Of a stretch of DNA of 64,000 bases, positions 22,622-33,299 are shown in pieces. The stretch is from Cornus controversa (Eukaryota > Streptophyta > Magnoliopsida > Cornales > Cornaceae), in NCBI GenBank assembly GCA_026545225.1, contig CM048849.1, positions 48,343,836-48,407,835 of the forward strand. The letters are read 5' to 3'. The stretch's first letter is position 1; each line of letters starts with the position of its first letter. The notes under the pieces were generated by a model that made no database searches, was not told where the DNA came from, and was given only the letters and a program-made list of their open reading frames with translations. The position numbers were made by a program, and so were the translations under genes.

Positions 22622-25121
22622 ATGCATGCATTTCTTCTGAACTTTAATGGGAAAGTGGGAATAATAACAGATGTAGACCCTGACATGTATTGTCTATTGG
22701 ATTTATTAGAAGATGCATGTTCATTGTCATTCCTTGGGGTTCCTGTTGATGTCTCAATGAATGTATGTTGTGTTATCCCTAGGACAGGGGGTAGAATGTT
22801 AATCAGTGATGATACAGATTTGATGAGGGTATTTGAATTGTATAGTGGGACTAGGGACATTGTGGTTTTCTTAGAAGTTGAAAATTTAGAGACTCCAATT
22901 AGTATAATTGGTGGAGCTAATGATGTAACTGGTACTAGTAAGCCTACATCAACACCACCACCAGCTGGTGGTATGCAGTTTGACAATGATAGTGATGATA
23001 GTGATGATCCTGATTGGAGTGAGGATGAGTGTTACAGTTGCTATGGTACTAGTGATGATGAGCAGTGTAAGGAAAAAACTGATGATTTCCATTTAGGTAG
23101 TGATTCTGATGACAGTGTACAGTTTTTTAATGAGGTTTGTAATGATGAAGATGGAGAGTTATCAGATTATAACTCTGAAGGCAGTAAAGGGTATACCCAA
23201 CTTAGTGATAATGATGTAATGGATCAAGTGGTTGAAGATATGAGTATTAGGGGTGAGATATTTGTAAGGAGACCTGGTGTGAAAATAGAATTTAAGGTCT
23301 TGTGTTTGATGATGTCCATCATTTTAGGGAGATTCTAAAAGATTATGCATTTCAAGAGGGGTTCAAGTTAGTGAGAGATAAAAATGAAAAGCGTAGGTGC
23401 ACTACACATTGTGGAGCTGAGGGATGTCCATGGAGGATACGTGCATCCCCTATTATAGATGGAATCACATATATGATGAAAAATGAAGTACCTAAACATA
23501 CATGCACCAGGCAAGACAAAAATGCTGAGGCTAGGTGTAGTTGGGTTTGTAAAAAAATGAAGGAACAGCTTAGACTTCATCCAAATATGACATTGGAAAG
23601 TATGTTTGAAGAGGTTAAAAAAAGATATGGAGTCAAGGTTGGAGATTGGACACTTAATAGGGCTAAGAAAAAAGCTGCAAAAGAAAATTGGGGGTTTCAT
23701 GTAAAGTCATATGCAAAACTTCCTCAGTATGCTAAAGAATTGAGATTGACTAACCCAGGTAGTGTGACTAAGCTGGAAAGGCACCAAATCCCACCCCATG
23801 TCAATTGTTTTAAGAGGTTTTTTATGTCAATTGCAGCCAGCCAAAAAGGGTTTAAGATTGGTTGTAGACCCTTCATTGGGTTAGATGGTTGCCATTTGAA
23901 GGGTGCAGCTGATGGAATGCTGCTTTCTGCTATTGCTCTTGATGGAAATAATGGGGTGTTCCCCATTGCAGTTAGTGTTGTTGAGGCTGAGACCAAAGAA
24001 AGTTGGACATTCTTTTTAGAATGTCTAAAGGATGTAATTGGTTATGGGAATCACCAAAATAGAATGTGGACCTTCATGACAGATGGTCAAAAGGTATTAA
24101 ACTGATCTTATTAATTTTGTTTCAATTTTGATAACTATTTTAAATGCATCACTAACTGTAAGGCTTTTAACTATTTCAGGGAATAGAGCCTGCACTTCAA
24201 AACACCTTCAATGGTTGTATTCATAGAAGATGTTGTAGGCATATATTTAACAACTTCAAGTGCAACTATCCTGGGTTAAAGTTTAGGAAGCAATTTTGGG
24301 CAGCAGCTAGGGCATATACTGAGAGAGACTTTAAGGTTGCAATGAAAGAAATTAGAGTGGTTTCTGAGTCAGCATATAGGTGGTTATTGAAGCACCCTTT
24401 GGAACTATGGGCAAGACATAAATACCATGGTTGTGCAAGAGCTGATCATGTTACTAGCAATTTTGTTGAGTCGTTCAACAGTTGGTTGGAAAAATTGAGG
24501 GAACAACCAGTTCTTACCTTGGTGGACACTATTAGGTCAAAGTTGATGGTGAAGATCCAACAGAGGTATCAGAAGGCAACAACATGGAAGTCCAACATTA
24601 CCCCAAGGATACTTTCAATACTGAATAAGGCCATTGATGAGGCTAGGTATTGCAATCCCTACTATGCTGGAGAATTTGAGGTGGTGGAACCTAACAGAAA
24701 ATTTGTAGTGAATTTAGATACTTGGAAATGTTGTTGCAAGGCTTGGGAGATAAGTGGGATTCCTTGTAAGCATGCTGCAGCTTGCATTTCTTATAAAAGG
24801 TTAAACATTGAAGACTTTGTGGATGGGTACTTTACAAAGGACATGTATTTGAGGGCATATGGAGAAATGATACATCCTTTACATGATAAGAGCCTATGGC
24901 CAGAGGTGGAATGTAATCCAATACTTCCACCACCCCTTAGAAGGCCACTAGGAAGACCAAGGAAAAATAGGAGAAGGGAAGCTGGTGAGGAAGGTCCAAT
25001 TAAGAGATCTTGCACTCTGAGATGTAGTATATGTGGTTTCTATGGACACAATCAAAGAACATGCAAGAGAGCACCAGTTGGCAGTGAAAAAAAAAGAAAA
25101 AGGGGCTACCAGCAGTGTTAG
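22622..25121 (+). pseudogene. MuDR-type MULE transposase, one frameshift
   Basis: Transposase of the Mutator superfamily. The ATG at 22622 follows a likely leader-intron acceptor. The N-terminal region with an acidic stretch runs to about 23300, where one base is missing and the frame moves. The DNA-binding MuDR N-terminal domain follows (FDDVHHFREILKDYAFQEGF). The catalytic domain has Asp codons at 23884 (FIGLDGCHLKG) and 24082 (TDGQK). The intron 24094-24179 is GT-AG with phase 0. Then come a SWIM zinc finger (CCCKAWEISGIPCKHAAACI, about 24730) and a CCHC knuckle (CSICGFYGHNQRTC, about 25023). The present frame stops at 25121, after a nine-A run at 25086. Another frame continues through Gly/Arg-rich exon-like pieces to about 25640, so the true C-terminus may lie there. 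One frameshift makes this copy probably inactive unless it is an assembly error. Confidence 0.88.
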
Positions 25122-25650
25122 AGGGGGCACTCCAATGGGTACAAGTGGAAGAGGAAGAGGAAGATCTGTAAATTTATTTTTTAATTTATTTTATTTTCAA
25201 TTTAGTTCTTATATAATGTTGTAACTTATTTTTCTTTTTTTGTATTTAGGAAGGAACAAGTGAGCAAAACTTATTTTCAAATAGTGTTGGAAGAGGTGCA
25301 GCAAGTGTAGCAGGTGCAGGAGGTCCAGCAGGCACAAACTCTGTAAGTTGTACTTTGAAATATAATTTAGCTATTTGGTGGTTATATAATGTTGTAATTT
25401 ATAAAAAAAATTGGTTTGTATTCAACAGGGAACAACTCAGAAAACAAACATATCAAATAGATCAGTAAAAGTTAGAGGTGGAGGAGGTGCAACTTGCAAC
25501 AACTCTATAAGTTATGAATTATAAACTGAATCAATTTATATGGTTGTTATATAATGGTTTAATTTACACATTTTTATTGTTTATGTTTAGCAAGTAACAA
25601 CCGAGCAAGACTACTTATTTCCAACTCAAGCTAGTAGGACATGAAAAGGT
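25122..25650 (+). other. possible 3' exons of the MULE transposase
   Basis: In the frame alternative to the 25121 stop, Gly/Arg/Ser-rich coding pieces (GTSGRGRGRS; then about 25250-25340 and 25430-25510) are separated by short AT-rich introns with gtaaat/gtaagt-like donors and ag acceptors. This suggests a spliced low-complexity C-terminal tail. Confidence 0.5.
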
Positions 25651-26339
25651 ATTTACTTGCACAATCTTATTACTGGCTTTTATCTTTCATCATTTGTTAT
25701 GTTTTAATACTTCCATTTCACATTGGAAGGTACAAGTGAAAAGCTTTTTGCAGCTGAATAGGTGGAGATGAAACACTTGGAATGCTTCTTCTTTTTTGCA
25801 GTTGATGATGATAATTCTATGTTGATGATGTTTGAATATGTGTTTTGAACCAGTCTGTAATGTAATGACTTTATTCAGGTTTTGGGTAACACACCATTGT
25901 TATGTATCATCAGGTTAATTATAATGACTTTATTCCAGTTATGAGATTATAGTATGTAATGACTTTATTTAGGTTATATTGAACATGTTATGTATAATCA
26001 GGTTAATTATAATGACATTATTCCAGTTGTGAGATTATAATATGTAATGACTTCATTTAGGTTATATTGAACATGTTATGTATAATTAGGTTAATTGCCT
26101 TGAGTTTGGCTTATTTGGTTATGTATGGTGTAATGAATTATTTGGTTATGTATGGGCAATAACTTAGTAAGCAAGCAGGAACTATCATTTTCATTACAAA
26201 CTAGTTTAAAACATAAACCAAACAAACAAATTCTCATAACCAACATTTTTATTACAAACTGGTTCAAAACAGATACCAAATAAGCAAACCCAGAACAAAC
26301 CCAAAACAAGCAACATCAAGTTCATTTCAAAATGATTCA

Positions 26340-26717
26340 TCACCTAGCTAACAAACCCAGAACACTAATAATAATTGCAAAACTCGACAACATCATGCTA
26401 ATAACTATAACAATCTTCATTGAGCCAAGGCTTGCTTCAAGGACTTGAACCCTTTGGATAGCTGCTTCTGCCTGGGGCTGGATTTGTGCCTGGGGCTGGA
26501 TTTGTGAGGATGTTGATGCACCTTCATCATCAGTAGGTAGGGGTTTGCACCACCTCCAGTAGGGGCAATTTCGGTGTGGACAACCATAATACAACCTTCC
26601 TTTATTATTGTACTCATCCGATTCAGTTACTCTTACCACAACTTTGAGTCCACAGTTGCAATATGTTTGCCTAAAACTCATATTATCATTGCTGCCAGAA
26701 TGAGAGTTAGAAGCCAT
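26340..26717 (-). CDS. MULE-borne GRF zinc-finger protein with C-terminal membrane segment
   Basis: 125-aa reading frame from ATG at 26717 on the minus strand, lying between the transposase and the right TIR and convergent with the transposase. Residues 20-51 form a GRF-type zinc finger (CNCG then NKGRLYYGCPHRNCPYW; Cys 20, 22, 46, 51). A Gln/Pro-rich repeat (QIQPQAQIQPQAEA) follows, then a predicted transmembrane helix at about 101-123. The longer upstream open frame is a CT-rich leader and not used as coding. GRF fingers bind nucleic acid in other proteins; its role here is unknown. Its place matches the accessory gene mudrB of maize MuDR, but no sequence likeness to it is claimed. The frame is intact, unlike the transposase. 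Confidence 0.75.
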   Translation of the reverse strand: MASNSHSGSNDNMSFRQTYCNCGLKVVVRVTESDEYNNKGRLYYGCPHRNCPYWRWCKPLPTDDEGASTSSQIQPQAQIQPQAEAAIQRVQVLEASLGSMKIVIVISMMLSSFAIIISVLGLLAR

Positions 26718-27020
26718 AAAACCTAGAGAGAGAAAATAACGAGAGTAAACCGAGAGATAGTAGAGAGATGGAGGGAGTAGAGAGAGAATATAGAAAGAGA
26801 AAGTAAGGGAGTAAAGTGATGGAGGGAGTAGAGAGAGAATGAGAGAGAGAGCCGAGAGAAAATGTAGAGAGCGAAACCAATAGGGAGTAGAGAGAGAAAC
26901 TGATCGGGAGTAAAGAGAGGGAGGGAGTAGAGAGAGAATATTTTGTTTCAGAAGGTAGTGAGAGAAAGTAGAGAGAAAAATGGGTGAGATATGTGTATAT
27001 ATATATATACATATATATAT
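26718..27020 (-). promoter_or_regulatory. leader and TATA region of the MULE accessory gene
   Basis: On the minus strand a TA-rich stretch at 27020-26996 is followed by about 270 bp of CT-rich leader (ctctctcc units) up to the ATG at 26717. This is a usual plant promoter/5'UTR look. The repeats also read as spurious Ser/Leu-rich frames. Confidence 0.5.
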
Positions 27021-27127
27021 AAGGGTATAAATGTCCAACTAATTGAGGGTAAAATTGTACATTTAAATAAGAAGGGTAGTTTTGTCATTTTAACTTTTCA
27101 AATTAGTTAACTTGACGGTCAACTAAC

Positions 27128-27250
27128 ATTTGGGGTGTCAGGGCATGGTTTACCAAACCTGGGGGAGGTTGACCTGAGTCAAAGGGACAAGTATTCTCCG
27201 TGGGTAATAAACGAAAACCTGGGAGGGGAGGGTGTTAGAGCATTTTACCC
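27128..27250 (-). repeat. MULE right terminal inverted repeat
   Basis: 123 bp, inverse of 20761-20878. Confidence 0.92.
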
Positions 27251-28006
27251 TAGATTTAATAGTAACTCCAAATAATTTTATTCTTATATAATTCAACTTC
27301 CTAATATTTTTGTTTTAGGCCCCCAATATTTAATAATGGACCTAATAGTTTAATACATTTTAAAACTTCTAATTTATATTCTTATCTCACCATCTCCCTC
27401 TTTTTTCTCTCCATCTCTTCCTATTTCACGTTTTTATGTATGGATGAATATATACCTAACTGATAATTGTGAAAAATTGGGATTATAAAACTTTCCATCT
27501 TCTCCTATTAATTTTTATCTTTTTTTTTCTCTATTCCTCATGTTTTTTCTTATTCTCCCATTACAAATTCTTTTTTTTTGTTATAATTAATAATCAAACA
27601 ACAAAATGTTTAGTTGAAAATTCAACAAATGAACAACTAAGTAATCTAAAAGAATTAGAAGATTATACAATAATGAAAAAAAATTATTAGTGATTTAGAT
27701 ACATAATGATAATAAAATGTATGATAAGAAAATTCTTTACAAAGAATCTAATTTTTTTTTTGAAGAAAGTGAACTAAGTAAAAAAATGAATGATCTTAAT
27801 CAAAAATCATATCATATCTCCACAAATATCTATGCATCTGCATAATGAAAAAATATTGATAAAAAATTAAGAGATGTATTAATAAAAAATGGTCCAATTA
27901 GATATAATGATTTCAATGACAATGATTTTAAAATAAATATTATTAACTAGAATTTGATATTTGTAATTTTTGCCTAAGTATCTTGAGCCGCCCCTGTTTT
28001 AGGAGG

Positions 28007-28007
<1 letters not shown>

Positions 28008-28060
<53 letters not shown>
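28008..28060. repeat. (AT)n microsatellite
   Basis: About 26 AT units directly beside the hAT target-site duplication. Confidence 0.95.
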
Positions 28061-28062
<2 letters not shown>

Positions 28063-29810
28063 ACACATTCTATTTATTCTCTCACTAATTTCATTCCTAA
28101 CACATACTCCTAAAATATAATATTATTTAAATAACTATTTTTTTTTAATTCTATTTCTTCACCCTCTAACTTCATCCCTAACACAAACTCCTAAAATATA
28201 ATATTATTTATTACACAACCATTATCAATTATATATCTCTAAGTGCATTATGCATATAAAATCCAATCATGTTCTGTTAGAAGTAATATTCCGAGCTAGG
28301 CACAAAAAATCTACACCAAATATGATTATATTATAAGTTGATTATTTATGATTAAATTTGTGTCCAATTTATTAATAAGATATTCAATTCAATAACATTA
28401 CTCATTACAAATGTAATTTTTTACTAAAAAAAATTGATTTCAAAAGCTATTAGCAAACAATGAGTAAGAAAAAAAAAGAAGTCAAAGAACTCACATGTAA
28501 GCCGAGCCGAAACCGAATCGAATGGTTGTTGATGATATCCGAGAGGAAGTTGAGAGTCGTGTTGATGAGAGCAGAGAGGAAGATGAGAGCGGAGAGAAAG
28601 AATGAAGAGCCGTAGCCGAGGGAAAGAGTGATTTTAGGTGTTTAGGGTTTTGTGGGTTATAATTCTATTTTTTAAAATTTAGAAATAAAAAGAAAGGGTT
28701 TTGCTTGGTAAAGGATTATATTTGGGTAATTCTATTTTTTAATTTAAAAATAAAAAGAAAGGGTTTTGTTTTTTTAAATTTAGAAATTAGAAATAAAAAG
28801 AAAGGGTTTTGCTTGGGAAAATGTTTTACTTGGGTAATTATATTTTTTTAATTTTAAAATAAAAAAGGAAATGGTTTTGCTTGGGTAATTCTATTTTTTT
28901 AATTTCAATATAAAAAAGGAAATGATTTTGCTTGAGTAATTCTATTTTTTTAATTTAAAAATAAAAAAATAATGTACTGAAACTAATAAACTCCTTTGTA
29001 CTTTTAATAGTAGTATAGATATATATACATATATTATTTCTAAAATATATTTAAAATTTTAAATTGAGTTTTAGAGAGATGAATTAATTTAGTTAAAAAT
29101 AGAATTGGAGTTGCTGAAATAGGGAAATATGTTGTTTATCTATGAAGTAAATGTGTTGATTTTAAATAAATTTATTTAAAAAAAATAAGTCGTAACATAG
29201 TTAAAGTGGTACTCAAATTGAAGCTCTCATAATTATCTTTCTAACAGAAATAATTTAATCAAAAAATTCAATTTATATTAAAAGTTATTGAAGTTTAAGT
29301 GAATGGAACACAAAAATATATTTATAGAATTATATATTGCGTTACTTTGAAGAGGAGCATTGCTTTTGACAGAGATGGATGAGGTACTTTAAATATTTCT
29401 TTATTAAGTTTCTTGGTTAACTTTAGCAAAATCAATTTAGCATTTAATAAATATTTTATAAATCAACACAAATGCTTTACAACTCAGCAAAAACATGATT
29501 GTTTTGACTACTTTAGCTACTGTAGAGATATTTCTCTGCCGTTAACATAGACGATCCAGGCTCGTACGGATTATGCAAAGGGAAGAGGATGGTATCATCA
29601 TATAGTTTATTGCCAATAGAAACACAGTGCCAAAGACATGTTGTATTGCTTAAACTTCTCCGTTTTGGTTTCTGTTTTGGTTTCCTATACATCATACACT
29701 GAAAATCTCATAGCCATGACACAAAATACCGCGTCTCTAAATTTCAATGAAAACAACTTTAGATCATCAAAAATCAGCATTTGTGCAACTCGATCACGCC
29801 ACATTGCGCA
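28061..29810. other. intergenic, AT-rich, with two small tandem repeats
   Basis: ctcctaaaatataatattat occurs twice about 95 bp apart (28108, 28189). About 28640-28980 holds five degenerate units of 55-70 bp with tttgcttgg.taattctatttttt and aaaataaaaagaaa. A GA-rich patch at 28530-28630 resembles a 5' leader read backwards. No gene recognised. Confidence 0.5.
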
Positions 29811-29821
29811 ATACCTTAGGT

Positions 29822-30535
29822 TAGGGGTGGCAATTCGTGTTCTCGTGTCGTGTTCGTGTTGTGTCGATCTATAAGTATTCTACTAAACAGCTCAACCCTA
29901 ATCCGACCCATTTAATAATCGTGTCAAAGACCCTCAACACTAACCCAACCCGTTTATTAAACGTGTTATCCGTGTCGACCCGTTTAATAAACATGTCTTA
30001 TAATGACACGACTTGTTTAATAACCTTTTTAATCCGTTTAACTTATATCATATGAGTTTCTCCACTCCCAAAAATCTCTCTGAAGTTCATATAAAAAATA
30101 AAGTACATATCAATACATAAATGCTAAAATCAAACTATATTATAAATTTTGTATCTATATATAAACTCAAAAACATACTAAGGTGATTCAACAACTGGAA
30201 AGACATCATAACAATCTCATCACTGCATTTTGTGGCTACATTAGTCATGTAAACAAACAAATAGATTACAAATAATTGCAATATATATAATTATGTATAT
30301 ATTAAGTATGTATAAATCAAAATATATGAATAACTCATGTCGTAATCGTGTTGTAATCGTGTCGTAATCGTGTCACGGGTTAGACAGCTTAAACCCAAAC
30401 CCAACCCATTTTTTGCGTGTCGTGTTCGTGTCGACCCATTTATTAAACGTGTCGGCTTACCTCAAATCCAAACCCGCTTAATTCGTGTCGTGTTCGAGTC
30501 GTGTTGTCGTGTCGTGTCCAATTTTGCCACCCCTA
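29822..30535. mobile_element. non-autonomous hAT element, 714 bp, TSD CCTTAGGT
   Basis: TIRs TAGGGGTGGCAA and TTGCCACCCCTA. The perfect 8-bp duplication ccttaggt lies at 29814-29821 and 30536-30543. Subterminal repeats are of two kinds (cgtgtcgtgttcgtgt; cgacccgttta.taaacgtg). The body is AT-rich with no transposase. Confidence 0.93.
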
Positions 30536-30735
30536 CCTTAGGTATTACAAAACTAAATGGAATTTGTGCTAACAAAATACATAATATGTATGCCGCTGGG
30601 CAAGAAGCCCACACTGCTATATTAGAATACCTGCATTCCACTAGAGGCTTGCATGGAGCAACCTTCCAGGACTTCAGCTTATAATATGCTCCCTTGTGAA
30701 GCTTCTCCTTTTTGAAGCATACCAAAACTTAGATC

Positions 30736-31165
30736 ACCTTCACGAGTGGACCTTTAATATAAAAAAGACAGAATGAATGAATTCCGAGAATATTATCAAA
30801 TCTCATTAGAGATATATACCTTCTCGAGAGCGGCCTTTAATTAAAAAGGTAAGATGAATCAATCCCGAGAGCATTGTGAAATCTCATTGAGGCATACCTC
30901 AAAAAATGACCTTTATTGAAAATGGCAGGATGAATCAATTTCGAGATTATTGCTAAACCCGACTAGAGCACACCACACGAGAGAGCCTTTAATGAAAAGG
31001 GAAAGAGTGATAAATCTCAAGATCACTACTAAACCCTACGGGACTCACCTCATCGGAAGGCCCTTAATGAAAAGGGCGGGATTAATGAATCCAGAAATCA
31101 CTATTAAACCCCAAAGGAGTTCTCCTTATTAAAGGAGTAGCTGGATGAAATAAAGCCCGAGGTAC
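30736..31165 (+). repeat. degenerate minisatellite, five to six units of about 75 bp
   Basis: Units of the form cctttaat.aaaagg..ggatgaatcaat..cgagat.attg..aaac (for example at 30829, 30910, 30985, 31060). It lies directly before the purine tract and LTR at 31346, as in the 3' untranslated region of some plant Ty3-gypsy (Tat/Ogre-type) elements. Confidence 0.7.
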
Positions 31166-31345
31166 ATCTTCTTCCTTTATTGAAGGGACAAGAGTTCAAG
31201 GGAAGTTACATAACTTGACACAAAATAAGCTCGGTTCCCGAGCACGAAAGATACTCTCCAAGAGATGCTACGTTAGATTGAAAAAATAAAAAGAGCAAAA
31301 ATAATTCGACATGTTTGACAAACAAGCTAGGAAATGGGGGACAAT

Positions 31346-31708
31346 TGATATCGAATATTTACTCTATAAGAAGTTCAAAGCGGCAAATGAGTCAAATGGA
31401 TAAGATAAGCTGCCGTTGGAAGATAAATATAACTATTTTATCTCTTAGTATATCTCCTAGTTGAAATGGAGAAGGTAACTAAGGTAGTCTCCTACTAGAC
31501 TACTAAATTCTATCTTATAAAAAGGAGAACCGGAGCACATCAAAAGGTACACCACAATTTAATACAGAATTAATTTATATTTCATATTTTATCGAGTACT
31601 AGACTTAATCGTTGGAGTGTACCCGACCGGCACACCGCCGGTACAGCCACGTCTCTTCTGTTTTGCAGAAAGAAAGTTTTGAACCAGATCGGGCAAATTT
31701 CTACATCA
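31346..31708 (+). mobile_element. 3' LTR of a truncated gypsy-type element
   Basis: Starts TGATATCG after a purine tract (gaaatgggggac) and ends CTACATCA. It contains a TATA-like cttataaaaagg near 31512. It is followed by ttagcttg..gtcattaggtcgcc, which belongs to the duplicated protease flank. The 5' half and coding region are not in view. Confidence 0.55.
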
Positions 31709-32089
31709 TTAGCTTGATTGTCATTAGGTCGCCATTAAATGTGTCCTTAAAGTTACAAAATTACTCTTCTGCACAACTCATTTGAACTATAAGAAATTTG
31801 TACATTATTTATACAACATGGAATAATATGAAATTTTCTTATTAATTTAGGGGGTTTTATGCAATTAATTCAAAATAATAAATTTGATGTAAAAAAAAAA
31901 ATTCAATTCTTTGACTAACTCTAACTTAATGGAAGGAAGTGTCTCGAAATTTTTGTTGGTACTTCTAGTACTAAAAATTTAATAGAGGGATTATTTTATG
32001 CAATCAATCCTAATTAAGATGAAAAATGAAATTTTTAATAATTACTATGTTATGCACTTGTTGAGAAGTCTTCATTAGCATCCTTGCAT

Positions 32090-32340
32090 TAAGCACATGA
32101 ATGGGGTCGGCTAGATGAATTATTTCTCTTCAATCCTTTTTCTTACATGTTATTTCACTTACTATATTTAATTTTTTTAAGTTATTTTTAATAACTTTGT
32201 CATTACAACTAGCTTTTCTCGTTTGACCGACTCATCTGTAGGTCTCCCATGTCTATGTCCATACCATTTAAGTCTACTATTTCTAATTTTCTTACCAGTG
32301 GAAACCACACTTAATTTTTCTCACACTTTCATTAGTGACC
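32090..32340 (-). mobile_element. RTE-type LINE 3' remnant
   Basis: Minus-strand text near 32275 (RLKWYGHRHGRPTDE-like) and the end-motif tagccgaccccat near 32112 resemble the 3' end of plant RTE LINEs. It is short and degraded. Confidence 0.5.
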
Positions 32341-32380
32341 CTATCTTTGTTACTCACTACACATATCCATTTTAACATTA

Positions 32381-33215
32381 GACAAAAGTGCAAAAAATCC
32401 TCCTGAGGATACCTCTGTACTTGTAAAGTGAGCAAATAAGTTCCCAAAGTTTCAAAAAGTGAGCAAATGCTCCCTTGAGGCTATTTTCAGCCAACTTTTG
32501 AAACACAATTCCTAAACTACCCCTTATATATTACATTTAAAAAATGAATAAAAAACTAAGAAATGTCAAAACCCCAAACTAATGAGATTAATGCAAGGAT
32601 GATGGTGGTGGTAATAATATTTTACATTATACAAGGAATATTAGTTGAACCATTGTTTTAAAATTTAATCTTTTTTTTAAAAAAAAGTTACTTACTTTAA
32701 TAAATTTAAAGAAATAATAATAAGTGTATTTATAGAAAAATTGAAATAAAAAATTTATTTACTTTATTAAATTTAAAATAAATTTGATGTAGGCAGACCC
32801 ATGCCATCAGAGTCTTTGCTAATAAATAATTTTTTATTTCAATTTTTCTATAAATACACTTATTATTATTATTATTATAAATTTAATCAAGTATGTAATT
32901 TTTTTTTAAGAAAAAATATCAAATTTTAAAATAATGCTAGTTCAAGTAATATTCTTTGTATAATGTAAAATATTATTACCATCACCATCATCCTTGCATT
33001 AATTTCATTAGTTTAAGTTTTTGACATTGTTTGTTTTTTTTTATAAAATTTTTAAATGTTATATATAAGGGATAGTTTAGGAATTGTATTTCAAAAGTTG
33101 ACTGAAAATAGTTTCAAGGAAATATCTTGCTCACTTTTTAAAAGTTTGAAGACTTATTTGCTCACTTTGTAAGTACGAAGAGAAATTTCCGGAGTTTTTT
33201 TTTTGCCCTTTTGCC
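32381..33215. mobile_element. fold-back MULE (MITE), 835 bp, TSD TTAACATTA
   Basis: The perfect 9-bp duplication ttaacatta lies at 32372-32380 and 33216-33224. The arms of about 390 bp each are inverted copies of one another, separated by about 45 bp containing gtaggcagacccatgccatc. The element ends gacaaaagtgc / gcccttttgcc. No coding capacity. Confidence 0.9.
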
Positions 33216-33299
33216 TTAACATTATCATTTTCACTTTATTTTTATTTATTTTTTAGCACACAGCATTCTGTAACATGGATGCCTTGTTTCTCACGAAGT

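Larger units (their letters stand above)
20761..27250 (+). mobile_element. Mutator-like element (MULE), 6.49 kb, TSD TAGATTTAA
   Basis: The 9-bp duplication tagatttaa lies at 20752-20760 and 27251-27259. Long inverted repeats are 20761-20878 and 27128-27250 (shared text includes ggttttcgtttattaccc and gaatacttgt). It contains a MuDR-type transposase on + and a GRF zinc-finger gene on -, the convergent layout of the maize MuDR element. The TIRs differ at a modest number of positions, so the element is not brand new. Confidence 0.95.
20586..27996. mobile_element. hAT element split by a MULE, TSD TTTTAGGA
   Basis: The 8-bp duplication ttttagga lies at 20578-20585 and 27997-28004. The ends are tagagccgac and gagccgcccctg (inverted, imperfect). 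Without the nested MULE and its duplicated 9 bp it is about 912 bp. No hAT transposase was found, so it is non-autonomous or decayed. Confidence 0.7.

Noticed and set aside
26720..27038. Longer N-terminus for the GRF zinc-finger gene (Ser/Leu/Tyr-rich)
   Set aside because: It comes from TA and CT simple repeats typical of a promoter and leader; the ATG at 26717 starts the part with a recognisable domain.
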